Shown here piece by piece: positions 52,621 through 60,917 of a stretch of 64,000 nucleotides of DNA. The stretch covers positions 248,001 to 312,000 of the forward strand of contig WGLL01000006.1 in NCBI GenBank assembly GCA_016125585.1, written 5' to 3'. Each line of letters begins with the position of its first letter. Position 1 is the first letter of the stretch. The DNA comes from Caulobacter sp. (GTDB taxonomy: Bacteria > Pseudomonadota > Alphaproteobacteria > Caulobacterales > Caulobacteraceae). The notes beneath the pieces were generated by a model that ran no database searches, had not been told where the DNA came from, and was given only the letters and a program-made list of their open reading frames with translations. Both the position numbers and the translations under genes were made by a program.

Positions 52621-53786
52621 GCCGGGACATGACCGCTGAACCCGACCACATCCTCGAGCTGCGCCGCCAACTCCAGCGCTTCGTGGCCGGGAAGGCGCCG
52701 CGGGAGAAGCGCCGCGAGTGGGATCGGACCCATCGCTATCCGCGGGACCTGTTCGCCGAGCTGGCGGACATGGGGCTGTGCGGCCTGACCGTCTCCGAAG
52801 AGTATGGCGGGACGGGACCCGACATCCATGCCGCGGTGGCCGCGATCGAGGAGCTGTGCCGGGCCGGCTCCTTCCTGGCCGGGCCGTTCATCCAGTGCGC
52901 CTTCTACGGCGGGATGAATATCGGCGAGAACGGCTCGCCGGAGCAGAAGGCGGCCCTGTTGCCGAAGCTGGCGCGGGGCGAGCTGATCTTTGCCTACGGT
53001 CTGTCCGAGCCCGACGTCGGCGGCGATCTGTCGGCGGTGACGACGAGGGCCCGGCGCGAGGGCGACGAGATCGTCATCGACGGGGCCAAGCGCTGGTGCA
53101 CCGGGGCCGACTTCGCTGATTACATCTACTGCCTGGTCCGCTCCGATCCCGACGCCCCGGCCCGGCAGGGGCTGAGCTTTGTGCTGATCCCGACCAGGGC
53201 CCCGGGAGTCAGCATGACCCCCATCGACCATGTGAACCTGCGCTACACCCTGTCCTCCGACGTCCATTTCGACGGGGTGCGACTGCCGGCCAGCGCCATC
53301 GTCGGCGGGCCGGAGAAGTGGAACCGGGGCTGGGGCATGCTGGCCGGGCGGGCGCTGGACATCGAGAAGCTGGAGATCAGCGCCTGCGCCTTCGGCATCG
53401 CCCAGGCGGCGCTGGACGAGGCCTGGGCCTACGCCCAGCAGAGGGTCCAGTTCGGCAAGCCGGTCAGCGGCCATCAGGCGGTGCGCCACGCCCTGGTCGA
53501 CGCCCGCACGAAACTCGAGGCCTGCCGGCTGATGCTCTACAACGCCACCCGTCTGGCCGGGGCGGGTCTGCCCTGCGCGGTCGAGACCAGCATGGCCAAG
53601 CTGTTCATCGCCGAGACGGGGGTCGAGATCGCCCTGACCTGTCAGCAGGTGATGGGCGCCTATGCGATGAGCGCCGACTACGACATCGAGCGCAATGTCC
53701 GCGACCTGCTGGGCATGCCCATCGTCGGCGGCTCGTCCAACATGCAGCGCAACAATCTCGCCGCCCTCTGGCGGCTGGCGGGATGA
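52617..53786 (+). CDS. Acyl-CoA dehydrogenase
   Basis: A 389-residue ACAD family enzyme. GLCGLTVSEEYGGTGPDIHA, FAYGLSEPDVGGDLSAVTTR and IVGGSSNMQRNNLAALWRLA correspond to the FAD-binding and C-terminal segments, the last with a modified end compared with the usual GGxxEIQR. It sits between the hydratase and a second ACAD-fold gene, so all three probably act on one acyl-CoA substrate. Confidence 0.9.
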   Translation: MSRDMTAEPDHILELRRQLQRFVAGKAPREKRREWDRTHRYPRDLFAELADMGLCGLTVSEEYGGTGPDIHAAVAAIEELCRAGSFLAGPFIQCAFYGGMNIGENGSPEQKAALLPKLARGELIFAYGLSEPDVGGDLSAVTTRARREGDEIVIDGAKRWCTGADFADYIYCLVRSDPDAPARQGLSFVLIPTRAPGVSMTPIDHVNLRYTLSSDVHFDGVRLPASAIVGGPEKWNRGWGMLAGRALDIEKLEISACAFGIAQAALDEAWAYAQQRVQFGKPVSGHQAVRHALVDARTKLEACRLMLYNATRLAGAGLPCAVETSMAKLFIAETGVEIALTCQQVMGAYAMSADYDIERNVRDLLGMPIVGGSSNMQRNNLAALWRLAG

Positions 53787-53805
53787 GGGCTGCCGGAGAC
53801 ATGCG

Positions 53806-54954
53806 ATGAACCCGGTCGAGATCGCCAGAAGCTTTCAGGATGAACTGCGCCAGCGCGCGCCCGAGATCGAACAGGCCCGGCGCCTGCCGGCCGACCTGGC
53901 GCGGAAGCTGGCCGGAACGGGCCTGTTCCGCATGCTGCTGCCGCGCGGCATCGGCGGCCTGGAGAGCCCGCCCGCGACGGTCGCGGGCGCCATCGAGGCC
54001 CTGTCCGAAGCCGACGCTTCGACCGGCTGGTGCCTGATGATCGGGGCGACCACCGCCATGCTGGCCGGGCGGCTGCCGCAGGCCCTGGCGGCCGGGATGT
54101 TCGCCGACCCGTCGGTGATCGCCAGCGGCGTCTTCGCGCCGATGGGCAAGGCGGTTGAGGACGGCGACAACTGGCGCGTCACCGGCCGCTGGAAATGGGG
54201 CAGCGGCTCGCAGAACGCCGCCTGGGTGGCCGGCGGCGCGGTGCTGATGGGCCAGGACGGACCGTTGCTCGGCCCCTCGGGCCAACCGCTGCACCGGATG
54301 ATGATCTTCGCCGCCGATCAGGTGGAGATGATCGACACCTGGCGCACCTCCGGCCTGTGCGGCACCGGCAGTCTCGATTTCGCGGTTCGTGACGCGATTG
54401 TGCCCAGGGCGCGATCGGTCGCGTTGCACAGCGATCCGCCGCTGGCGGAGGGGGCGGTGTTTCGCTTCCCGCCCTTCGGCATGCTGGCGATGGGCATCGC
54501 CGCCGTGGCCATCGGCAACGCCCGCGGCGCCCTGGCCGATTTCGCCGGCTTGGCCGCCTCGCAGTCCTCCCAGGGCTCGCAACGGACCCTGGCCGAACGC
54601 AATGTCGTGCAGGCGGAGTTCGCCCAGGTCAGCGGCGCGGTGGCGGCGGCCCGCAGTCGCTATTTCGAGGCCATCGAGGCCCTGTGGCGCACGGTCGAGC
54701 AGGGCGACGCCCCGGGAATCGAGGACCGCGCCCTCCTGCGCCTGGCCTGCGCCCACGCCGCCCAGGTCTGCGCCGACGCCTGCCGCCGCCTCTACGACCT
54801 CGGCGGCGGGGCGGCGGTGTTTCTGGACAGCCCACTGCAGCGCCGGTTCCGCGACGCCCATGTCATCACCCACCACATCATGGTGGCGCCGCAGATGTTC
54901 GAGCTGACCGGCCGGGTGTTGCTGGGCCTTCCGACGCGGGACGAGCTGATCTAG
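53806..54954 (+). CDS. Acyl-CoA dehydrogenase-fold flavoprotein (HsaA/DszC-like)
   Basis: A 382-residue protein with the ACAD fold but of the monooxygenase-like branch (C-terminal Acyl-CoA_dh_2): MNPVEIARSFQDELRQRAPE, EADASTGWCLMIGATTAMLA, WRVTGRWKWGSGSQNAAWVA, and a C-terminal DLGGGAAVFLDSPLQRRFRD with AHVITHHIMVAPQ. Such enzymes often need a separate flavin reductase; none is adjacent. The ATG at 53806 was chosen; a longer frame runs inside the preceding gene. Confidence 0.87.
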   Translation: MNPVEIARSFQDELRQRAPEIEQARRLPADLARKLAGTGLFRMLLPRGIGGLESPPATVAGAIEALSEADASTGWCLMIGATTAMLAGRLPQALAAGMFADPSVIASGVFAPMGKAVEDGDNWRVTGRWKWGSGSQNAAWVAGGAVLMGQDGPLLGPSGQPLHRMMIFAADQVEMIDTWRTSGLCGTGSLDFAVRDAIVPRARSVALHSDPPLAEGAVFRFPPFGMLAMGIAAVAIGNARGALADFAGLAASQSSQGSQRTLAERNVVQAEFAQVSGAVAAARSRYFEAIEALWRTVEQGDAPGIEDRALLRLACAHAAQVCADACRRLYDLGGGAAVFLDSPLQRRFRDAHVITHHIMVAPQMFELTGRVLLGLPTRDELI

Positions 54955-55095
54955 GCCCCCCGGTTTCGCGGCCGCCAGCGGCCGAGGCAACCGCTCGCGC
55001 CGACCGGCGTTTGGTAAATCAGCGGACCGGGGACGGCGGTCCGGAGCATGCGGCCGGATGCAACGGGCCGCCTGGGAACCGCTTGGAGAACCGAG

Positions 55096-55935
55096 ATGAA
55101 ATCCACCCCCCTGACCCTGACGCTGGCCACGGTGCTGGCGTTGTCGACCGGCGGCGCCGCCCTGGCGCAATACCGCCGCGCGCCCGCCCCGCAATCGCAG
55201 CAGGTCCAGACCTATGAGGATTGGCTGGACCAGCAGGAAGACTATCGCCGCGAACAGCGGGAATACGAGGAGGCCCGCGCCGCCTGGGAGGCGCGCCAGT
55301 CGGCCTATCAGCAACGGCAGTCGCGCTATCAGGCACAGCGCAGCGACTACGAGGCCCGCCGGGCCCAGTGGGAACGTGACCGGGCCCAGTATGATCGTCG
55401 CTATGGCTATGGCGCCTATGTCCGCCGCTATGGCGAATGGCGCTATGAGCCCGGCGCGACCTATGCCGGCGGCCGCTACGACAATGACGGTCGCGGCTAT
55501 GACAACCGGCGCGACGACTACTACGCCGACTACCGCGACAGCGCCTGCGAGCGGAAAGAGACCGGCGCCAAGGTGGCCGGCGGCATCATCGGCGCCCTGG
55601 CCGGCGCCGCCATCGGCTCGAACGTGATCGACAACGAGGCCCAGACCGAGGGCACGGTGCTCGGCGCTCTGGTCGGCGGGGCGATCGGCGCAAAGATCGG
55701 CGAAAACGCCGCCAAGTGCGACGACGACGGCTACTACTACAGCTACGCCCAGACCTATGAGTACCGCGAGCCGAACATGCGGCGCGGTCAGCGCAGCGGT
55801 CGCTATGACCGCGACTGGTACATGCGCAACAACTGCCGCCTGGCGGTGGCGCCGACCGAATACGGCGGCCGGGCCGACTATCGCTACGTTCGGGTCTGTC
55901 CCGACCGTCGCGGTCGCTACCGCATTACCAGCTAG
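55096..55935 (+). CDS. Glycine-zipper surface protein (Rick_17kDa-like) with signal peptide
   Basis: A 279-residue exported protein: signal peptide MKSTPLTLTLATVLALSTGG (cleavage near ALAQ), then a Gln/Arg/Tyr-rich low-complexity region (QQRQSRYQAQRSDYEARRAQ). A glycine-zipper pair (AGGIIGALAGAAIGSNVIDN, VLGALVGGAIGAKIGENAAK) follows at about 172-213. The C-terminus has Cys-containing NNCRLAVAPTEYGGRADY. Glycine zippers insert into membranes. The function is unknown. Confidence 0.82.
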   Translation: MKSTPLTLTLATVLALSTGGAALAQYRRAPAPQSQQVQTYEDWLDQQEDYRREQREYEEARAAWEARQSAYQQRQSRYQAQRSDYEARRAQWERDRAQYDRRYGYGAYVRRYGEWRYEPGATYAGGRYDNDGRGYDNRRDDYYADYRDSACERKETGAKVAGGIIGALAGAAIGSNVIDNEAQTEGTVLGALVGGAIGAKIGENAAKCDDDGYYYSYAQTYEYREPNMRRGQRSGRYDRDWYMRNNCRLAVAPTEYGGRADYRYVRVCPDRRGRYRITS

Positions 55936-55961
55936 TCTGGTTGCACCTGGGCAAGACCAGG

Positions 55962-55993
55962 AAGGGGCCGTCCGTCAGGGCGGCCCCTTTTTG
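55962..55993 (+). terminator. Intrinsic terminator after the glycine-zipper gene
   Basis: AAGGGGCCG (55962-55970) pairs with CGGCCCCTT (55981-55989), followed by TTTTG. Just 8 bases later the convergent adenine deaminase gene ends, so it may protect both. Confidence 0.8.
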
Positions 55994-55997
55994 CAGG

Positions 55998-57014
55998 TCA
56001 GACCGGTCCCGCCGCGTAGGCGTCGATCGCCTGCAAATGCAGGGCCACCCGCTCCTCATCCAGGAAGGACCCGGTGAAGCTGTTCCTCGCCAGGGTGACC
56101 AGGTCGGCGCGGGTCAGACCGAGCGACTGCGTCACCGCCTGGTAGTTGGCGCCGATGTAGCCGCCGAAATAGGCCGGATCGTCGCTGTTGATGGTGGCCT
56201 TGAGGCCGAGATCCAGCATCCGCTTCAGCGGATGGCGGGTCAGGTCGTCGACGACGCAGAGCTTGTGGTTGGACAGCGGGCAGACGGTCAGGGTCATTTC
56301 CTGGGCGACCAGCCGGGCGGTCAGGGCCTCGTCCTCCAGCGAGCGGTTGCCGTGATCGATACGGTCGACGTGCAGCAGGTCGAGCGCCTCCCAGACATAG
56401 GCCGGCGGGCCTTCCTCGCCGGCGTGGGCGACCCGCAGCAGGCCGCGCTCGCCGGCGGCCTTGAACACCTTCTCGAACTTCGACGGCGGATGGCCGACTT
56501 CCGAGGAATCCAGCCCGACCCCGGTGATGCGGTCCAGCCAGGGCTCGGCGGCGCGCAGGGTGTTGAAGGCGGCGTCCTCGTCCAGGTGGCGCAGGAAGCA
56601 CATGATCAGCTTCGAGGTCAGGCCGTGCCGCGCCTCGGCCGCCCGCATGCCGGACAGGAGCCCCTCGATAGCCACCGAAAAGGGCAGGCCCCGGTCGGTG
56701 TGAGTCTGGGGGTCGAAGAAGATCTCGGCATGAACGCCGCCGTCCGCGGCCAGGCGATCAAAATAGGCCATGGCCAGGTCGTGGAAGTCCTGCTCGGTCT
56801 GCAGCACCGCGGCGCCCTGGTAGTAGATGTCGAGGAAGTCCTGCAGGTTCGAGAACTCATAGGCGGCCCGCACCTCTTCCACCGACCTGAACGGCAGATC
56901 GACGTTGTTGCGGCGGCCCAGGGCGAACATCAGCTCGGGCTCGAGGCTGCCCTCGATGTGAAGATGCAGTTCGGCCTTGGGCAGGCCGGCGATAAAGGCG
57001 GACGTGTCGGTCAT
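55998..57014 (-). CDS. Adenine deaminase (adenosine/adenine deaminase superfamily)
   Basis: A 338-residue amidohydrolase. KAELHLHIEGSLEPELMFAL supplies His17 and His19 (metal). Further motifs are FFDPQTHTDRG, GLDSSEVGHPPSKF, AHAGEEGPPAYVWEALDLLH, RIDHGNRSLED and NSDDPAYFGGYIGANYQAV. The SSEVGHPPSKF and PLSNHKLCVVDDL stretches follow the adenine deaminase subgroup (Pseudomonas PA0148-type) more closely than adenosine deaminase. The reaction would be adenine to hypoxanthine plus ammonia. The URC uracil catabolism cluster lies divergently about 0.5 kb away. Confidence 0.85.
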   Translation of the reverse strand: MTDTSAFIAGLPKAELHLHIEGSLEPELMFALGRRNNVDLPFRSVEEVRAAYEFSNLQDFLDIYYQGAAVLQTEQDFHDLAMAYFDRLAADGGVHAEIFFDPQTHTDRGLPFSVAIEGLLSGMRAAEARHGLTSKLIMCFLRHLDEDAAFNTLRAAEPWLDRITGVGLDSSEVGHPPSKFEKVFKAAGERGLLRVAHAGEEGPPAYVWEALDLLHVDRIDHGNRSLEDEALTARLVAQEMTLTVCPLSNHKLCVVDDLTRHPLKRMLDLGLKATINSDDPAYFGGYIGANYQAVTQSLGLTRADLVTLARNSFTGSFLDEERVALHLQAIDAYAAGPV

Positions 57015-57133
57015 GATCGCTCCAGAAGGCGGGGGATTTCACGCAGTCGGAGCCGTGCGGTCAAGAGGTCCGGCAAAGTCGGGCATCCGACACTAAAACA
57101 AAGATGTGAGAAGGTCGTGGGCGGGGTGGAGTA

Positions 57134-57155
57134 AATATAGGAACTGGTCTATATT
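57134..57155. promoter_or_regulatory. Inverted-repeat operator candidate, AATATAG-N8-CTATATT
   Basis: A perfect 7-bp inverted repeat with an 8-base spacer, in the AT-rich part of the divergent region between the adenine deaminase and the 61-residue gene. It overlaps what could be a promoter -10 region on either strand. Nothing in the window suggests its regulator. Confidence 0.4.
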
Positions 57156-57236
57156 CTGACGGCGTCGATTTCTGGACGGGTGGTGTCGACGGGTCTGGAA
57201 TTTATGTCTCGATCCACCTGAATTCGAGAGTTACTC

Positions 57237-57422
57237 ATGCGTATATTTTCGTTTTACATTCATGATAGCCGTTACAGCGTGCCGACCCTGCAGATCGTTT
57301 CTGCGGAGGACGAGGTCCAGGTGCGGACTCTGGCGCAGTCGCGGCTGGATGAGGCCATGGCCCATCTGGCCATCGAGGTGATGGAAGACGACCAGCCGCT
57401 GTTTGAGCTGACGCGCGAGTAA
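57237..57422 (+). CDS. Small conserved protein of unknown function
   Basis: A 61-residue soluble protein, MRIFSFYIHDSRYSVPTLQI, then VSAEDEVQVRTLAQSRLDEA. The alternation of a strand pair and a helix suggests a small alpha/beta fold. I believe similar proteins occur widely in Caulobacterales but I know no role. GAGAGTT lies upstream of the ATG. A terminator follows. Confidence 0.75.
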   Translation: MRIFSFYIHDSRYSVPTLQIVSAEDEVQVRTLAQSRLDEAMAHLAIEVMEDDQPLFELTRE

Positions 57423-57480
57423 GCCCCGGTATTGGGCGCCTCTTGCCAAGTCATCGGATCGGGACCACTATCCCGCTTCA

Positions 57481-57519
57481 AAGGCCCCCAGCCGGCGATA
57501 ACCGGCGGGGGCCTTTCCG
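57481..57519 (+). terminator. Strong hairpin before the URC cluster
   Basis: AAAGGCCCCCAGCCGG pairs with CCGGCGGGGGCCTTT across a short AT loop, followed by a weak pyrimidine tract. It ends the 61-residue gene. It also lies only 30 bases before the URC1-like start codon, so it could act as a leader attenuator if transcription enters from upstream. Confidence 0.7.
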
Positions 57520-57549
57520 ATTCTGGAGAGCCCGCGGGCCAACTAAAGC

Positions 57550-58806
57550 ATGTCATCAAATCGCCAAGGCCACATTCGCCTGACGTCCCACCCGGGCGTC
57601 GGCGGCGCCACCCGTTTCCCCCTTGCCTGGGGCGCCCCGACCGCTGAAGAGCGGGGACCGATCGTCGCCACCGTCAACGCCGGCACCGATCGCAACGCCA
57701 TCGGCGCCCATGGCGGCGCCTACAGCGTCTATCGGGCGCTGGCCATTTCCTCGGGGGCCATGAACCCCCTTGTCCGTCCCGACCTGACCGACACCTCGCC
57801 GGTGGTCGAGATCGGGCCCCATGACCAGTGGAAGGACGCGGGCAAGATCGTCTCCCTCGACCCCTGGGGCCACCGTGTCGCGCAGGACTTCGCCGGCCTG
57901 ATCGCCGAGGGCGTCGATATCCGCCCGACCATCGCCATCACCAAGGCCCGCCTGACGCTTCCCGAGATCAGCGAGGCGATCAACGCCGGCCGACTGAAGG
58001 TGGACGGCGAGATCGTCCATGAGAGCCACGATGTGGCGGTCACCAAGGCGGCGGTCGATCCGGTCTGGTACCTGCCCGGCATCGCCGAGCGGTTCGAGGT
58101 CGAGGAAACCCAGCTGCGCCGGACCCTGTTCGAACAGACGGGCGGCATGTACCCAGAATTGGTTACGCGACCCGATTTGAAGGTGTTTTTGCCGCCGATC
58201 GGGGGGATTACCCTCTATATTTTCGGTGATCCGAGTTTTATCGGCCGGCCCGACAAGCGCCTGACCTGCCGGGTGCATGACGAGTGCAACGGCTCGGACG
58301 TGTTCGGCTCGGACATCTGCACCTGCCGCCCCTATCTGACCCACGGCATCGAGGAATGCGTCCGCGAGGCCCAGAACGGCGGAGCGGGGTTGATCGCCTA
58401 TAATCGCAAGGAAGGCCGCGCCCTGGGCGAGGTGACCAAGTTCCTCGTCTATAACGCCCGCAAGCGCCAGCCGGGCGGCGATCAGGCGGCGACATACTTC
58501 GAGCGCACCGAATGCGTCGCAGGGGTCCAGGACGCTCGCTTCCAGCAGCTGATGCCGGACATCATCCACTGGCTGGGGATCCGGCGGATCGACCGCTTCG
58601 TCTCGATGTCGAACATGAAGTACGACGCCCTGGCCGCCGGCGGCATCGAGATCGGCGAACGCGTGCCGATTCCAGACTATCTGGTGCCCGACGACGCCTC
58701 GGTGGAGATGGAGGCCAAGAAGGCCGCCGGCTACTACACCCCCGACGCCCCGCCCTCGGCCGAGGACCTGAGCAAGGTCGTCGGTCGCGGCCTGGACAAG
58801 TTCTAG
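57550..58806 (+). CDS. urc1: URC1-like GTP cyclohydrolase II-related protein
   Basis: A 418-residue protein with an N-terminal part of about 200 residues that RibA lacks (GRLKVDGEIVHESHDVAVTK; WYLPGIAERFEVEETQLRRT), then a GTP cyclohydrolase II-like domain. The zinc ligands Cys246, Cys257 and Cys259 stand in CRVHDECNGSDVFGSDICTC, spaced as in RibA (C-x10-C-x-C). RKEGRALGE resembles the RibA 'RQEGRGIGL' loop, with the third Gly changed. Fungal Urc1 of the URC uracil catabolism pathway has this type of domain, and the downstream DUF1688 and uracil phosphoribosyltransferase genes are the other URC components. The chemistry of Urc1 itself is unproven. Confidence 0.87.
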   Translation: MSSNRQGHIRLTSHPGVGGATRFPLAWGAPTAEERGPIVATVNAGTDRNAIGAHGGAYSVYRALAISSGAMNPLVRPDLTDTSPVVEIGPHDQWKDAGKIVSLDPWGHRVAQDFAGLIAEGVDIRPTIAITKARLTLPEISEAINAGRLKVDGEIVHESHDVAVTKAAVDPVWYLPGIAERFEVEETQLRRTLFEQTGGMYPELVTRPDLKVFLPPIGGITLYIFGDPSFIGRPDKRLTCRVHDECNGSDVFGSDICTCRPYLTHGIEECVREAQNGGAGLIAYNRKEGRALGEVTKFLVYNARKRQPGGDQAATYFERTECVAGVQDARFQQLMPDIIHWLGIRRIDRFVSMSNMKYDALAAGGIEIGERVPIPDYLVPDDASVEMEAKKAAGYYTPDAPPSAEDLSKVVGRGLDKF

Positions 58807-58819
58807 CGGCGGCCTGAAA

Positions 58820-58978
58820 CCCTCTCCCGCTTGCCGGGAGAGGGTGGCCGCGCAGCGGCCGGCCCGTCCGGAGGCCCTCGTTCTGGCGCAGTCGACCAGG
58901 TGGCGCGCTTCCAACTTCAGCGCCGCCCTCATCCGACCCCCTTCGTGGGGCCACCTTCTCCCGGCGAGCGGGAGAAGG
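58820..58978. repeat. Palindromic repeat pair, family A copy 3, inside the URC operon
   Basis: CCCTCTCCCGCTTGCCGGGAG-AGGG (58820-58844), then the inverted arm GCCCTCATCCGACCCCCTTC...CCTTCTCCCGGCGAGCGGGAG-AAGG (58925-58978). It occupies almost all the 188 bases between the URC1-like stop and the DUF1688 start. Confidence 0.9.
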
Positions 58979-58994
58979 AATATTGAAGACAACC

Positions 58995-60218
58995 ATGACC
59001 GACACAGACGCCGCCCGATCCCTGCTCACCGCCGCCGCCGTTCGCGACCGGGCCCATGAAATGCTGGGCGTCGCCCTCGCCGGCGGCCTCTCCGACTGGT
59101 CGGTCGACCTGGACCAGCTGAAGCCTGTCGCCGACCGCGTGGCGACGGTGATCCGCAGCCAGTATCCGTCGCTGGAGGTTCCGTTCCATGCGCGCTGGCG
59201 GCATTTCGTGGTTGGCGGCCGCGACCTGTGGGGCGAGATCGCCGGGCGACAGGACTGGGCCGACGCCGCCCATCGCGCCCGGGCCGAGTTCGATCTGGCC
59301 ATCACCTCGGTCCTGCTCGACGCCGGGGCCGGCCCGGCCTGGACCTATCAGGACGCCGCCACCGGTTCGATCACCAGCCGCTCGGAGGGCCTGGCCGTGG
59401 CCAGCCTGCGGATGTTCACCAGCGGCGCCATGTCGGCCTCCGACGACCCCCTGCGCGCCGACGCCCTGTCCTCGGTCAGCACCCAGACCCTGGCCAGGGG
59501 CTTCCAGGCCAGCGACGCCAATCCTCTGCTGGGGCTCGATGGCCGCGCCGACCTGCTGCGGCGGCTTGGCGACCAGGCGCTGGCCCGACCCGATCTGTTC
59601 GCCCTCAGGGACGTCGCCCGGCCCGGCGGCCTGTTCGACGCCATGACCGCCCGGGCGAGGGGCGGCAAGCTGCCGGCGCCGGTGATCCTGGAGGTGCTGC
59701 TCGAGGCGCTGGGGCCGATCTGGCGCAATCGCCTGACCCTGGGCGGCCTGCCGCTGGGCGATTGCTGGCGACATCCGGCGATCCGCCATCGCGGCCCGAC
59801 CAACAGTCTGGCGCCCTTGCACAAGCTGTCGCAGTGGCTGGCCTACAGCCTGATCGAGCCTCTGCAGACCGCCGGGATCGAGGTGGTCGATATCGACGGC
59901 CTCACCGGTCTTGCCGAATACCGAAATGGCGGGCTGTTCACCGATGGCGGGGTGCTGGTGCTGAAGGACCCGGCCCAGGCCCATCTGCAGCAGGCGGTGT
60001 CCAGCCCGCTGGTCGTCGGCTGGCGCAGCCTGACGGTGGCCCTGCTCGACAGGATCGCGCCGATGGTGCGCGAGCGCCTGGGCGTGGCCGAGGCCGACTT
60101 CCCCCTGGCCCGCGTCCTCGAAGGCGGCACCTGGGCCACCGGGCGCATTCTCGCGAAAGAGAAGCGGCCCGATTCCAGTCCGCCCCTCAATATCGTCAGC
60201 GACGGGACGGTGTTCTAG
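58995..60218 (+). CDS. urc4: URC4-like DUF1688 protein
   Basis: A 407-residue DUF1688 protein starting MTDTDAARSLLTAAAVRDRA. Recognisable blocks are VPFHARWRHFVVGGRDLWGE, SRSEGLAVASLRMFTSGAMS, RPGGLFDAM, and GTWATGRILAKEKRPDSSPP at the end. DUF1688 is the Urc4 family of the uracil catabolism pathway; its exact reaction is not established. Note the long identity-rich N-terminal half with 'HFVVGGRDLW'. The ATG at 58995 was preferred to a TTG four codons earlier. Its stop is immediately followed by the upp start. Confidence 0.88.
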   Translation: MTDTDAARSLLTAAAVRDRAHEMLGVALAGGLSDWSVDLDQLKPVADRVATVIRSQYPSLEVPFHARWRHFVVGGRDLWGEIAGRQDWADAAHRARAEFDLAITSVLLDAGAGPAWTYQDAATGSITSRSEGLAVASLRMFTSGAMSASDDPLRADALSSVSTQTLARGFQASDANPLLGLDGRADLLRRLGDQALARPDLFALRDVARPGGLFDAMTARARGGKLPAPVILEVLLEALGPIWRNRLTLGGLPLGDCWRHPAIRHRGPTNSLAPLHKLSQWLAYSLIEPLQTAGIEVVDIDGLTGLAEYRNGGLFTDGGVLVLKDPAQAHLQQAVSSPLVVGWRSLTVALLDRIAPMVRERLGVAEADFPLARVLEGGTWATGRILAKEKRPDSSPPLNIVSDGTVF

Positions 60219-60860
60219 ATGATGTACGATCCCCGCGGCGTCACCGTCGTCGACCATCCGCTGGTGCAGCACAAGCTGACCCGGCTGCGCGACCGCGAGA
60301 CCTCGACCAAGACCTTCCGCGAACTGATGCGCGAGTTGTCGACGCTGCTCTGCTATGAGGTCACCCGCGATCTGGCCCTGGAATCACACGATATCGCCAC
60401 CCCGCTGGAGGCCATGCAGGCCCCGCAGATCGCCGGCAAGAAACTGGTCTTCGCGCCGATCCTGCGCGCCGGGGAGGGGATGCTGGAGGGCATGCTCAAC
60501 CTCGTCCCCAGCGCCCGCGTCGCTCATATCGGCCTCTACCGCGACCCGACCACCATGGTCGCCGTGGAATACTATCTGAAGGTCCCCGAGACCCTGGCCG
60601 AGCGGGAGGTGATCGTCATCAACCCCTTGCTGGCCACCGGCGGCACCGCCTGCGCCGCCGTCGAGCGGTTGAAGGAGCAGGGCGCTCGCGACCTGCGGTT
60701 CGTCTGCATTCTCGCCGCGCCGGAAGGCATCGCCCGGCTGCAGGGGGAACATCCGGACGTCCAGGTCTGGGCGGCGGGCGTGGATCGCGGCCTCGATGAG
60801 CGCGGCTACATCGTGCCGGGCATCGGCGACGCCGGCGACCGGCTGTACGGCACGCGCTAG
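60219..60860 (+). CDS. upp: Uracil phosphoribosyltransferase (URC-associated)
   Basis: A 213-residue [55 protein letters not shown] and the uracil-binding C-terminus [18 protein letters not shown]. It joins uracil and PRPP to give UMP. Two substitutions against E. coli Upp are visible: the PRPP loop has Asn135 instead of the usual Asp (DPMLATGG), and PILRAGLGM reads PILRAGEGM. Directly after the DUF1688 gene with no gap, it is the third gene of a URC-type cluster, where such an enzyme (Urc6) supplies the ribosylated substrate. Confidence 0.92.
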   Translation: MMYDPRGVTVVDHPLVQHKLTRLRDRETSTKTFRELMRELSTLLCYEVTRDLALESHDIATPLEAMQAPQIAGKKLVFAPILRAGEGMLEGMLNLVPSARVAHIGLYRDPTTMVAVEYYLKVPETLAEREVIVINPLLATGGTACAAVERLKEQGARDLRFVCILAAPEGIARLQGEHPDVQVWAAGVDRGLDERGYIVPGIGDAGDRLYGTR

Positions 60861-60871
60861 CCACCTTCTGC

Positions 60872-60917
60872 TTGCCTGTCCGGAGAACCGGGGCTAATGC
60901 TGAACTAAATGGTTCAG
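60872..60917 (+). promoter_or_regulatory. arsR promoter with operator over the start codon
   Basis: TTGCCTG (60872-60878) and GCTAATGC (60893-60900), 14 bases apart, fit the Caulobacter housekeeping promoter pattern. CTGAAC-N6-GTTCAG (60900-60917) is a perfect 6-bp inverted repeat that includes the arsR ATG (60909-60911). The predicted start point coincides with the ATG, implying a leaderless mRNA and autorepression. Confidence 0.6.

Noticed and set aside
53605-55314. A 569-codon minus-strand frame across the acyl-CoA dehydrogenase-fold gene
   Set aside because: It covers known plus-strand genes and a gap, with no motif or start signal.
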